A stretch of DNA of 7,227 nucleotides from Paenibacillus sp. UBA6285. GTDB taxonomy: Bacteria; Bacillota; Bacilli; Paenibacillales; Paenibacillaceae. Below the pieces are notes generated by a model. The model worked only from the letters and a program-made list of their open reading frames with translations, did not search any database and was not told the origin of the DNA. The stretch covers positions 3,512-10,738 of the forward strand of contig DJUJ01000195.1 of NCBI GenBank assembly GCA_002438345.1, in the 5' to 3' direction. The position numbers were made by a program, and so were the translations under genes. Of the stretch, positions 1 through 5,726 are shown in pieces. Within the stretch, counting starts at the first letter, position 1; each line of letters opens with the position of its first letter.

Positions 1-86
1 ATGATCTTTATCGTGCAAAACAGCGTTTGAAGCAAATCATGTCTCACTCGGAGGTGAAAAGCGATGAAGTGCTTAAGTCCATTTGA
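1..86 (+). CDS. RNA polymerase sigma factor, ECF type, C-terminal end (partial)
   Basis: The reading frame that starts with the codon at base 3 is open from the window edge and stops with TGA at 84-86. It encodes DLYRAKQRLKQIM followed by about 14 more residues. A basic RAKQRLK segment at the extreme C-terminus is typical of the end of region 4.2 of ECF sigma-70 factors, which recognises the -35 element. The gene overlaps the next one by 23 bases, and that gene encodes a zinc-binding membrane anti-sigma factor, the usual arrangement for a co-transcribed and translationally coupled sigma/anti-sigma pair. Only 27 codons are visible, so the subfamily and target regulon cannot be named. The call rests on the short C-terminal motif plus the neighbour. 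Confidence 0.75.
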   Translation, partial: DLYRAKQRLKQIMSHSEVKSDEVLKSI

Positions 87-1692
87 GATCGAGCAATACA
101 TCCTAAGCTCACCCACCTCCCAGTCTTTGGAAGTCGCTGATCATATCGCTGCTTGTGCCCAATGCAATTTGATCTATCATACACTATTAGAAGAACAAGA
201 GGAGTGGGCGCAAGCTTTATTTGAGGAGAAGCTAGCAGATTCTTTTACAGCTCAAGTAATGGCTTCAATAGAACTTGTAGAGCTTGAACAAGTAACGGTA
301 CGGGGCAAGAAGCGAAATAATCCGAAGAGGATAAAATTTCTAAGATTAACTATGGGCGTTGTATTGTTACTGATTGTTCTGAGTGCCGTAATTTTATATT
401 CTGTACCCACATTGGCGGAAACTTTACGTTCACTTTTTGTGAAAAATAATGTGGACATTGGTCTGTTGCGAGCGCAAGAGTTTGGGCTGGTTGAACATCC
501 AAATATTAAGGTGAAGGATAAGGGTTATACGATAAAAATAGATGAAGCTGTAGCGGATCCAACTCGTGTAATTGTTGCGCTACAGTTGTTCAGACCGAAC
601 GGAAAGCATGACAGACATCGCTTGGTTCTTAGTGACGAAAACGGAAATAAGATTGAAATTAAAGATGATCATGGAAAGGTCGTAGGAGATTTATACGATA
701 TGGGATATACCGAGGATTTTTACTATATGATCGTTAATTTCTCGGAGCCTTTGCAAACCGATCACATCACGATCGAAGGTCATATTACTAAATTGGGGGG
801 AAAGGGAAGTAGTAATCCTATTCTTCAAGGAGATTGGAATTTCAATTTTTCGATGGATATGACTGAAGCGAATAAACAAACAACCTCAACTCCAATAAAG
901 GGTAGCTACACATCGCCGGATGGATTGACCGTGACCTTGAAAAGAATAACGCGTATGGTTCAAGGTGTCCGTTTTGAATTTGATACGGAGTTGAGTGAAG
1001 AGGCGTTGGAGCGTTCTCCAGGTGAACTATGGAAGCAGCAGGGGTTGAAGTTCCATTTCGAGGATAGTGCGGGAGAAGAGATTCATAGTGTTAATACTAG
1101 AAAAGTCCCTCATAAGGATAGTACAATGTCGCGATCTTCGATGCCTGGTGATAAACCTGGATTCATGCATTGGAGTTATACCTTTAAATATTTACCACTG
1201 GATACATCATATACTTTCGTATTTGATGGATATTTCATTACTGAGAAGGACGGATCGACGGTACAATTTGAGCCTTCCAAGTTGAAAGAACATCCGATTC
1301 CCTTTGCATTTGATGGAGATGAGCTGATGTTAAATGATTTTACAGTGGAATCACCACCAAATACCAACGGCTCTGAGCAGGAGGGTTCATTACACTTTAG
1401 TGGAAGATTCAGAAATGAGACTATGAAGAGTGAATGGATATTACAGGATCTTGAGGGTAGAGAGTATCCCCTTTCAGGACAAGGTGTTTCTTCAATCAGA
1501 GGATCGGGATGGAAAGATGGTTATATTGTAATTGTTGAATCACAGTCAAATAACAAAAAGAATTTTTTTGAGTTCCGTGCTGCGGGACTTACTAAGATCC
1601 CTGACCAGCTTCAATTAATACGCACGATAGTTAACCGATTGCATACCAATGTAGATTGGTCCGTTCCTATCATGGAGATTAGTGAAAAATAG
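64..1692 (+). CDS. Transmembrane anti-sigma factor, zinc-finger head, DUF4179-type
   Basis: This protein probably holds the upstream ECF sigma factor inactive at the membrane until an envelope signal releases it. Residues 1-40 carry the zinc-binding anti-sigma signature H27-x3-C31-x2-C34, with Cys3 as a likely fourth ligand. Residues 43-76 are acidic and helical. A basic stretch (residues 80-94, with RGKKR) precedes one transmembrane helix at about 95-114, so the N-terminus is cytoplasmic and residues 115-542 are outside. The segment after the helix (FVKNNVDIGLLRAQEFGL onward) resembles the DUF4179 domain found in Bacillus and Paenibacillus anti-sigma proteins. The rest is beta-rich and probably forms one or two more sensor-like domains. 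The start at 64 follows GGAGGTG at 50-56 with seven bases between. No terminator is visible directly after the TAG stop. The anti-sigma role is inferred from domain order and the overlapping sigma gene; the signal sensed is unknown. Confidence 0.87.
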   Translation: MKCLSPFEIEQYILSSPTSQSLEVADHIAACAQCNLIYHTLLEEQEEWAQALFEEKLADSFTAQVMASIELVELEQVTVRGKKRNNPKRIKFLRLTMGVVLLLIVLSAVILYSVPTLAETLRSLFVKNNVDIGLLRAQEFGLVEHPNIKVKDKGYTIKIDEAVADPTRVIVALQLFRPNGKHDRHRLVLSDENGNKIEIKDDHGKVVGDLYDMGYTEDFYYMIVNFSEPLQTDHITIEGHITKLGGKGSSNPILQGDWNFNFSMDMTEANKQTTSTPIKGSYTSPDGLTVTLKRITRMVQGVRFEFDTELSEEALERSPGELWKQQGLKFHFEDSAGEEIHSVNTRKVPHKDSTMSRSSMPGDKPGFMHWSYTFKYLPLDTSYTFVFDGYFITEKDGSTVQFEPSKLKEHPIPFAFDGDELMLNDFTVESPPNTNGSEQEGSLHFSGRFRNETMKSEWILQDLEGREYPLSGQGVSSIRGSGWKDGYIVIVESQSNNKKNFFEFRAAGLTKIPDQLQLIRTIVNRLHTNVDWSVPIMEISEK

Positions 1693-1784
1693 TAAAATCA
1701 ATCATTTAGCTTCCGGATTGTACAAGCAGAAAAGGAGGAATTAGCATCTCATATACTATCACAATCGAAAAGAGGTGGTAGTTT

Positions 1785-2003
1785 ATGACTGCTGCAGAGA
1801 AGAGAAGAATTCAAAGAGCTTTAAATGCTTTGCGTAAACAAAGAATGGTTTTGAAAGAAAGTCTTAAAAGAATCGATGATAATCTTTGTAGATTGCCTAT
1901 TGCCAGATTTGAAGTGCAAGCAGTAAGAGAGTCAATAGTAGAAGCACTTCGACTAAATGCTATTGCTATAAGAAATTTAAAAGCAATAACTTGTGCTTGT
2001 TAA
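1785..2003 (+). CDS. Small basic helical protein of unknown function, 72 aa
   Basis: I do not recognise this family. The protein is almost wholly helix-forming, with two amphipathic stretches (about residues 3-34 and 42-68) split by a break at Leu37-Pro38, which suggests a helical hairpin. It has 11 Arg and 5 Lys against 7 acidic residues, a net charge near +9. Three Cys are present, at 35, 70 and 72, the last two in a C-terminal CAC. There is no signal peptide or membrane segment. The ATG follows GAGGTGG (1772-1778) with six bases between. It lies 92 bases after the anti-sigma gene with no terminator in the gap, so read-through is possible, and it ends 37 bases before a strong terminator. 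Nucleic-acid binding would fit the charge, but nothing in the sequence proves it. Confidence 0.7.
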   Translation: MTAAEKRRIQRALNALRKQRMVLKESLKRIDDNLCRLPIARFEVQAVRESIVEALRLNAIAIRNLKAITCAC

Positions 2004-2040
2004 TTCTTAAAAAGAAAATATAGGTGAGTTTACAATTTCG

Positions 2041-2066
2041 GGTGAACCTAATCGTTCGCCTTTTTT
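2041..2066 (+). terminator. Rho-independent terminator after the 72-aa gene
   Basis: GGTGAAC at 2041-2047 pairs with GTTCGCC at 2054-2060 (seven pairs, one T-G wobble). The loop is six bases and six T follow directly. It lies 37 bases after the stop at 2003 and closes the first transcription unit. Confidence 0.85.
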
Positions 2067-2252
2067 AAATTGTTGATACATTACATAATATTCGAAATTG
2101 CGGAGATCCAGAATATGAGTTGAGGTACTCATTTGTGAGTGGTGCGATGATCTAAAGATAGTACCTTATGGCGCAAGGGTTGTGAGAAATGTGGAGGGAG
2201 TGTTGATGGAAAATATAGCATTGGATTAAAAAAAATTACACTCACGATGCGT

Positions 2253-2315
2253 CATTAAACTTACGGGGAAGGACAGCTCCTCTTTGATGTTCATTGAATT
2301 AACTGGCAGTTTAAC
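2253..2315 (+). repeat. Degenerate intergenic repeat, copy A (two sub-units)
   Basis: Two related sub-units lie here: CATTAAACTTACGGGGAA at 2253-2270 and ATTGAATTAACTGGCAG at 2293-2309. Their counterparts occur in copy B at 2973-3057. The first sub-unit matches its copy-B partner at 20 of 28 positions by eye, and the second at 13 of 17. A terminator-like hairpin follows. The pattern reminds me of a non-coding sequence scattered through Paenibacillus and Bacillus genomes, but that is recollection and was not searched. Confidence 0.5.
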
Positions 2316-2335
2316 ACAACCAATAATACATAACG

Positions 2336-2362
2336 AGCGATGGAGCGGTATCCATCGCTTTT
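2336..2362 (+). terminator. Terminator-like hairpin without an upstream gene
   Basis: AGCGATGGA at 2336-2344 is a perfect nine-base inverted match to TCCATCGCT at 2351-2359, with a six-base loop (GCGGTA) and a short T run at 2359-2362. It lies about 270 bases beyond the previous terminator with no gene between. It may be a back-up terminator, part of the repeat element, or the remnant of a deleted gene's end. The stem is certain; the function is inferred. Confidence 0.65.
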
Positions 2363-2499
2363 GCTATGCTTAAGGGCAGACATGGACTGGAAGCCTCGTC
2401 GCGATTGGGTAGGATACGATATCCGGGAGAGTTCTAGATTAATAGCATAAGTCCAAGCAAATATATTAACCAATTCATACACTGTTACTATCTTAAGTT

Positions 2500-2505
2500 A
2501 AGGAG
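2500..2505 (+). promoter_or_regulatory. Ribosome binding site that decides the start at 2516
   Basis: AAGGAG lies ten bases before ATG 2516. An in-frame GTG at 2507 is only one base away from it, too close to be used, so 2516 is the preferred start. Confidence 0.75.
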
Positions 2506-2515
2506 AGTGAAAGGG

Positions 2516-2890
2516 ATGGGATTAATATTTAATCGAAATGTTAGAGTTACTTTTCTCTCGTGTTTTAACGATACTGGAAGAAGTCTAACATTTAGACGAG
2601 GCGTGGCAGTTTCTAATCTGGGCTTATTCGGTTTTAACAACATCATCTCCAGTTTTCGGCTAAGAAATGTTGTAATTCCTAGTCAAGTTACGTTAGTACT
2701 GTTTTCAGGCCGCAACTTTACAGGGAATTTTCGAATTTTCCGTGGTAGCCAGAACATTTCAGACTTACGAGCTTTTAACTTTAACAATCTAACCTCGTCG
2801 TTTATTCTGGTAGGATTCCGGATAACAACTTCTCAGATTCGTACCATTCAACGCACAGGCAGAATGCCAAGCGACATTTCCAAATTATAG
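2516..2890 (+). CDS. Beta/gamma-crystallin-like protein, arginine-rich, 124 aa
   Basis: Two tandem Greek-key motifs of the beta/gamma-crystallin type make up residues 9-99. Motif one runs VTFLSCFNDTGRSLTF to NNIISS (41-46); motif two runs LVLFSGRNFTGNFRIF to NNLTSS (90-95). The (N/D)(N/D)xx(S/T)S signature occurs in both, 49 residues apart; in microbial members of the family this is the calcium-binding motif, so two Ca2+ sites are expected. One domain of two motifs fits the length, with a 25-residue basic tail. There is no signal peptide, so it is probably cytoplasmic or built into a structure. Composition is extreme: no Glu, His, Trp or Tyr, one Lys, 15 Arg, 15 Phe, 13 Asn and 3 Asp, a net charge near +13. 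It is monocistronic, with its own terminator eight bases after the stop. The fold assignment is fairly secure; the role (spore or stress structural protein, or nucleic-acid binder) is unknown. Confidence 0.75.
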   Translation: MGLIFNRNVRVTFLSCFNDTGRSLTFRRGVAVSNLGLFGFNNIISSFRLRNVVIPSQVTLVLFSGRNFTGNFRIFRGSQNISDLRAFNFNNLTSSFILVGFRITTSQIRTIQRTGRMPSDISKL

Positions 2891-2898
2891 GCTAAAGC

Positions 2899-2923
2899 GA
2901 CGCTGAAAAAAGCGTCCTTTTTT
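2899..2923 (+). terminator. Rho-independent terminator of the crystallin-like gene
   Basis: GACGCT at 2899-2904 pairs with AGCGTC at 2911-2916 around a GAAAAA loop, and six T follow at 2918-2923. It starts eight bases after the TAG stop. Confidence 0.87.
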
Positions 2924-2972
2924 CTTGAATGAAGGGAAGGATTGAGGCCTTTAGAACTTTTGTCGGCAGCCT

Positions 2973-3057
2973 CACTAACCTAACGAGGAACGAGAGTTAA
3001 GCAGCTTGCTTGGAAACAGCCCCTTTTGCTTTGTTGGAGTAACGGGCAGGATAGTGG
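2973..3057 (+). repeat. Degenerate intergenic repeat, copy B (two sub-units)
   Basis: CACTAACCTAACGAGGAA at 2973-2990 and GTTGGAGTAACGGGCAG at 3033-3049 match the two sub-units of copy A in the same order and orientation. The cores are 59 bases apart here and 39 in copy A. A small inverted repeat, TGAGGC (2943-2948) with GCCTCA (2969-2974), flanks the left side. The whole gap 2924-3171 is otherwise empty of supported genes. Confidence 0.5.
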
Positions 3058-3157
3058 AGTAAAGATATGGTAATGGGTGTATGATATGCTCTCTTGATGG
3101 TTAAGGAGACCGACTTGGAATATTCTTAAGTCAATCGATGGAGTATTATACAAGGAT

Positions 3158-3163
3158 AAGGTG
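3158..3163 (+). promoter_or_regulatory. Ribosome binding site favouring ATG 3172
   Basis: AAGGTG lies eight bases before ATG 3172. The in-frame GTG at 3163 and ATG at 3166 overlap or abut the site. An alternative AAGG at 3152-3155 would serve GTG 3163 at seven bases, so the choice is likely but not certain. Confidence 0.55.
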
Positions 3164-3171
3164 TGATGCGG

Positions 3172-3802
3172 ATGACTGATTTTACAATGATTAAAAAGCT
3201 GTTTCATATTACGAAACGAAATGGGTTTAGTCGTGACGAGATACAAACCATTAAAAATAATTTTGGTGAATTGCCCCAGGTGTTTATAGATTATTATTTG
3301 GAACTCGGTAAAGACGAGCGGCTGAATCATACGCAAGATAGTTTGATCAAACCCGAGCAACTCCAATACTTCAAACATAACGAATATTTATTGCGAGAAT
3401 CAACGTGTCTGTGTTTGGGGAATCCATAAGAACGATTTATCCAGGTCCAATCCCCCTGTCTATATGAGTTACGATGAAAAGGTATGGAAAAAGGATTTTG
3501 AAACATTGACCGATTTTTTTCATGCGATGGCCTATTTGCAAACCGTATTCGCTCTTGATTACGGCTGTGAATCGTTCTATTCCATTGAACAAACCGACTT
3601 GGATTTTATTCGTGAAAATTTTAATAATAAAGGTATTTCCTTTCGGCATTGGATTGGCATCGAATTTTATGGGAATTACGATGACAGCATAATAACAGTA
3701 ATGAAAAATAACGATAGTTTTGATTTGATCTATGCTTCAAGTGACAAAGAACATTTTGATGAAATGGATCGGGTTCTCTCAAAACTGGGAGTAGTAATTT
3801 GA
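3172..3802 (+). pseudogene. SMI1/KNR4 (SUKH) family protein, broken by frameshift
   Basis: Proteins of this family are commonly immunity proteins that bind and neutralise polymorphic toxins in the cytoplasm. The first part (3172 to about 3390) reads MTDFTMIKKLFHITKRNGFS and later LPQVFIDYYLELG and LNHTQDSLIKPEQL, the N-terminal SUKH pattern. That frame then ends at TAA 3427-3429 after non-family residues. The homologous continuation is in the next frame from 3392: CENQRVCVWGIHKND, then SNPPVYMSYDEKVW, LTDFFHAMAYLQ and a C-terminus ending at TGA 3800. The two parts fit end to end if a few bases, net two modulo three, were lost at about 3391. Restored, it would be about 210 residues, normal for the family. 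The downstream ATG at 3464 has no ribosome binding site and would lack the N-terminal half. A sequencing error is the main alternative to a true mutation. Confidence 0.82.
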
Positions 3803-3944
3803 AATTTTCTATTTCAAGAAGTCAACAGAATTGGGACTTCAGAATGTCATCAATAAGTTAAATAGCCTTACAGAAGAAGTACGTAAGCTGAACCATATCA
3901 CAAGTAGGGCAAAAAATTTTGTTGGGGGAAACTCGTGGGAGTAA
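3798..3944 (+). pseudogene. Orphan C-terminal coding fragment, family unknown
   Basis: A frame open from 3798 to TAA 3942 reads like real protein: FEIFYFKKSTELGL, then an amphipathic helix with INKLNSLTEEVRKLNHI, ending AKNFVGGNSWE. It has no ATG or GTG start, only TTG at 3831 without a ribosome binding site, and a stop at 3795 cuts it off on the left. It begins where the broken SMI1/KNR4 gene ends and is followed 29 bases later by a terminator. This pattern suits the 3' end of a gene whose body was deleted. I cannot name the family. Chance is possible for a 48-codon frame. Confidence 0.4.
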
Positions 3945-3973
3945 TGTAGGGATGTGGGATGGTGTGAGTTGTG

Positions 3974-4005
3974 AACCTCTAAGATCTTTGGTTTTAGGGG
4001 TTTTT
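3974..4005 (+). terminator. Rho-independent terminator after the orphan fragment
   Basis: AACCTCTAA at 3974-3982 pairs with TTAGGGGTT at 3994-4002 (nine pairs, one T-G wobble) around an 11-base loop. The T run extends to 4005. It probably ended the transcript of the genes now broken upstream. Confidence 0.75.
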
Positions 4006-4020
4006 CTTATGAGTAAAGGT

Positions 4021-4032
4021 GACAATATTGTC
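4021..4032. promoter_or_regulatory. Perfect palindrome, possible operator
   Basis: GACAATATTGTC is a perfect 12-base inverted repeat between a terminator and the next coding fragment. Such sites often bind dimeric repressors. I know no regulator with exactly this box, and no well-placed -35/-10 pair is evident, so a regulatory role is only a suggestion. Confidence 0.25.
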
Positions 4033-4175
4033 CATAATTTTCCACATTGTGATAGTATAGATAGGTAGAGTAGAGCGGGGGGTACCGAAGTTCGTAAATA
4101 TCAGCTCATTGTTCTCAGCTACGAAATCGAGAAGAACTGCTGCGGATAAAGCGAGGCCATCGTAGAAGCGGTTTT

Positions 4176-4397
4176 ATGGAGAATACGTTAATGTGGAACG
4201 AATTGGCCTTGGACGGAAACGTAACAGTCGCTGGGAGACACCTGACAAATCTAGTAGAAGGGATGATATCTATGAAAGATAAAATTAATGATTGCATTAT
4301 GGCTATCAATCTCTTACATAAAGAAGGATATTATGATAAATCGGCAGAAGTCGTCGCATCGTTAGCCTGCCTTGAACTATGGACAGGTTTTGCTTAA
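4176..4397 (+). pseudogene. Coding fragment of unknown family fused out of frame to PARG remnant
   Basis: From 4176 to about 4362 the frame reads like genuine soluble protein, with ELALDGNVTVAGRHL and a helical stretch KINDCIMAINLLHKEGYYD ending in KSAEVVAS. I do not recognise the family. The frame is also open upstream to 4098 with less protein-like content. The last eleven codons before TAA 4395 are an out-of-frame reading of the PARG-like remnant that begins about 4366, so the native C-terminus is missing. No good ribosome binding site precedes ATG 4176. It is most likely a gene fragment, though a translated 73-residue product cannot be excluded. Confidence 0.45.
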
Positions 4398-4668
4398 GGG
4401 GGAGGACCGCCAAAAAGCGGAACGCGTAATGAAAGACCGCATGCGGTTGGCTTTGGCGATATTCGCCCACAAGGAAGATAAAACCTTTGCCTTGGGAGCG
4501 TACGGCTGCGGCGTGTTTCGGAACGATCCGGAGAAGGTGGCTGGCTGGTAGCGGGATCTATTGGACGACGAAGGCTTCGGATCGTTATTCTCGGTGATCA
4601 GGTTCACGGTATTGGACACTACGAGGGACGGAAAATGCATACGCGCATTCGAGAAAGTGTTTACTTGA
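4366..4668 (+). pseudogene. TIGR02452 / microbial PARG-like protein, C-terminal remnant with stop
   Basis: Intact relatives are macrodomain-fold proteins of about 270-300 residues related to poly(ADP-ribose) glycohydrolase, expected to remove ADP-ribose. Only the C-terminal third, about 100 codons, is here: PALNYGQVLLKGEDRQ, then the hallmark ALGAYGCGVFRNDPEKVAGW, then IRFTVLDTTRDGKCIRAFEK and a normal TGA end at 4666. The N-terminal part with the GGG-x(n)-QEE catalytic motif is absent. A TAG at 4549-4551 interrupts the frame just after GW, at a position where relatives have an aromatic residue, so a TGG to TAG change is plausible. No start codon or ribosome site serves it. It is therefore inactive as read. 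GC content is higher than in the genes before 4080. Confidence 0.85.
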
Positions 4669-4805
4669 ATGGGAGTAGTGGTTATGCAACAGAGTAATTC
4701 ATAGCAGGTGCTGTGGGCCGAAAGCTCCTTGTGAACGGTAGTTAAGCTCGCTAGTCTGATTATAGAAATGATGAAGGTGCATGTTATTACGGTCTTGGAC
4801 CGGGC

Positions 4806-4812
4806 AAGGAAG
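4806..4812 (+). promoter_or_regulatory. Ribosome binding site that decides a TTG start
   Basis: AAGGAAG lies seven bases before TTG 4820. The alternative in-frame ATG at 4781 has AAGGTG only one base before it, too close to work well. Confidence 0.6.
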
Positions 4813-4819
4813 TGATATT

Positions 4820-5614
4820 TTGGATAAAAAGGCGAAAAAAATTTTGCTGGACACCTTCTGGTCTTCCAGCGGGTGGAAGAGTAGGCCGAATGCTTTTGCC
4901 GGCGAGGATTTCGATTATGCCAATAGCAAAGGGCTGATGTTCGATCCCATAACGATTACGCATAATGAATTGGTTAATCGGCTGCAAGAATTAAATCAAA
5001 CGATTACCAAAGAACAGGTAGCTGCTGCGTTTCTGCACAGTCTGTCTACGAAAAAAGTCTATTTGCGAAGTGCCCTTTCGAGCTGGGCTCTGACTTCCGG
5101 ATTACCTCTCCATACATACGGACAACGGAGCGTAGTGCGGCCTAATTACAGCAGCTGCGGGGATTGCAATTTCCACCGTATCATGTCTAACCGGGATTAT
5201 GTAAATGAGGATTTGAACGTACTGAATTTCGAGCGGGTTAAATGGGGAGGTGTCCGTTTGAACTACCTTCTTTATTGCTGGCTGGATCTCGAATTATTCA
5301 GCAAAGAAGAAGAGTACGAGGTTACCAATGAGGATGTTGCTATACTCCAGAAAATGACCGAAGCGATTCAGGGCTGTGCCGATCATGAAAGCGCCAGGCA
5401 GTTGGAGAAGCGTTGGAAGGATACGGTTCCTTCAAGCAAGCAGGAGCGTGATGTCATTATGGAAATATGGGGATATGCCAGATTGCTTGTTGAGCGCGAT
5501 ACGCCCCGTAAGCTTCGAGGCGGGTCACATGATTTTAACTCCGTCGCGGGATGGCAGGGGAGTGACGGTTACTCTCGGGAAGCGATGGAATTTTACTTCG
5601 GCGCGTTTTTGTAG
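4820..5614 (+). CDS. Conserved-looking protein of unknown function with CxxC motif, 264 aa
   Basis: I do not recognise a named family, although the motif set resembles hypothetical proteins I associate with Bacillus and Paenibacillus genomes. From the TTG start it opens MDKKAKKILLDTFWSSSGW. A helical region spans about 48-95, with AAAFLHSLSTKKVYLRSAL. A cysteine cluster SSCGDCNFH (C113-x2-C116, with H119 close by) may be half of a zinc site. Next come LNVLNFERVKWGGVRLNYLL (132-151) and an aromatic WLDLELF segment, the most motif-like part, then a helical C-terminal half ending EAMEFYFGAFL. No signal peptide or membrane helix is present, so it is probably cytoplasmic. An ATG at 4781 would add 13 residues. 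Left of it are decayed immunity-type and PARG-like genes, and 112 bases to its right is an ankyrin-repeat gene, so an immunity or antitoxin-like role is possible but unproven. Confidence 0.8.
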   Translation: MDKKAKKILLDTFWSSSGWKSRPNAFAGEDFDYANSKGLMFDPITITHNELVNRLQELNQTITKEQVAAAFLHSLSTKKVYLRSALSSWALTSGLPLHTYGQRSVVRPNYSSCGDCNFHRIMSNRDYVNEDLNVLNFERVKWGGVRLNYLLYCWLDLELFSKEEEYEVTNEDVAILQKMTEAIQGCADHESARQLEKRWKDTVPSSKQERDVIMEIWGYARLLVERDTPRKLRGGSHDFNSVAGWQGSDGYSREAMEFYFGAFL

Positions 5615-5726
5615 GCAATGCTGAATCAAGTTATACTTGCCCGCCCTAATAAGCCCTAAGTCTGTTGTTTTTTGCCATGCAGTTCTCTATACTCTTCATA
5701 AGACTCGAGGCGGGAGAGGATAATGG

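Larger units (their letters stand above)
2067..2515. other. Gene-poor gap between terminator and crystallin-like gene
   Basis: No convincing gene is present in this stretch of about 450 bases. It holds the first degenerate repeat (2253-2315), a terminator-like hairpin (2336-2362), and the leader of the next gene. A GGAGGGAG site at 2193-2200 precedes an ATG at 2206, but that frame stops after seven codons, so it may be the stub of a lost gene or chance. The segment 2363-2499 shows nothing I can assign and must contain the promoter of the 2516 gene if that gene is transcribed alone. Confidence 0.6.
3945..4175. other. Intergenic stretch with terminator and palindrome
   Basis: It holds the terminator at 3974-4005 and a perfect 12-base palindrome at 4021-4032. 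From 4069 to 4146 one frame gives VRKYQLIVLSYEIEKNCC before a TAA at 4147, and it resumes as SEAIVEAVLW. This may be the decayed 5' part of the fragment at 4176, reached through one stop and one frameshift, but I cannot verify that. No firm promoter was found. Confidence 0.4.

Noticed and set aside
1750..1758. Sporulation-type -10 element CATATACTA
   Set aside because: No matching -35 lies at the right distance, so it is not listed as a promoter.
2206..2229. Seven-codon frame (MENIALD) after a good GGAGGGAG site
   Set aside because: It is too short to support as a gene. It may be the stub of a deleted gene, but nothing continues in any frame.
3115..3149. Promoter TTGGAA / TATTAT before the SMI1/KNR4 gene
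   Set aside because: The spacer is 23 bases, too long for a standard sigma-A promoter.
2980..3378. Minus-strand open frame of 132 codons
   Set aside because: It crosses the intergenic repeat and the N-terminal half of the SMI1/KNR4 gene, which is clearly coding on the + strand; its protein has no recognisable motif.
3464..3802. Separate 112-aa gene starting at ATG 3464
   Set aside because: The same frame reads family sequence upstream of this ATG back to 3392, and no ribosome binding site is present. It is the second half of the frameshifted SMI1/KNR4 gene.
4781..4819. ATG 4781 as start of the CxxC protein
   Set aside because: The AAGGTG before it is only one base away, and the added residues look unlike the rest of the protein. 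TTG 4820 has a properly spaced AAGGAAG.
4669..4819. Possible further coding remnant between the PARG fragment and the CxxC gene
   Set aside because: Short open stretches exist (for example around 4720-4812), but they show no family signature and no start with a usable ribosome site.
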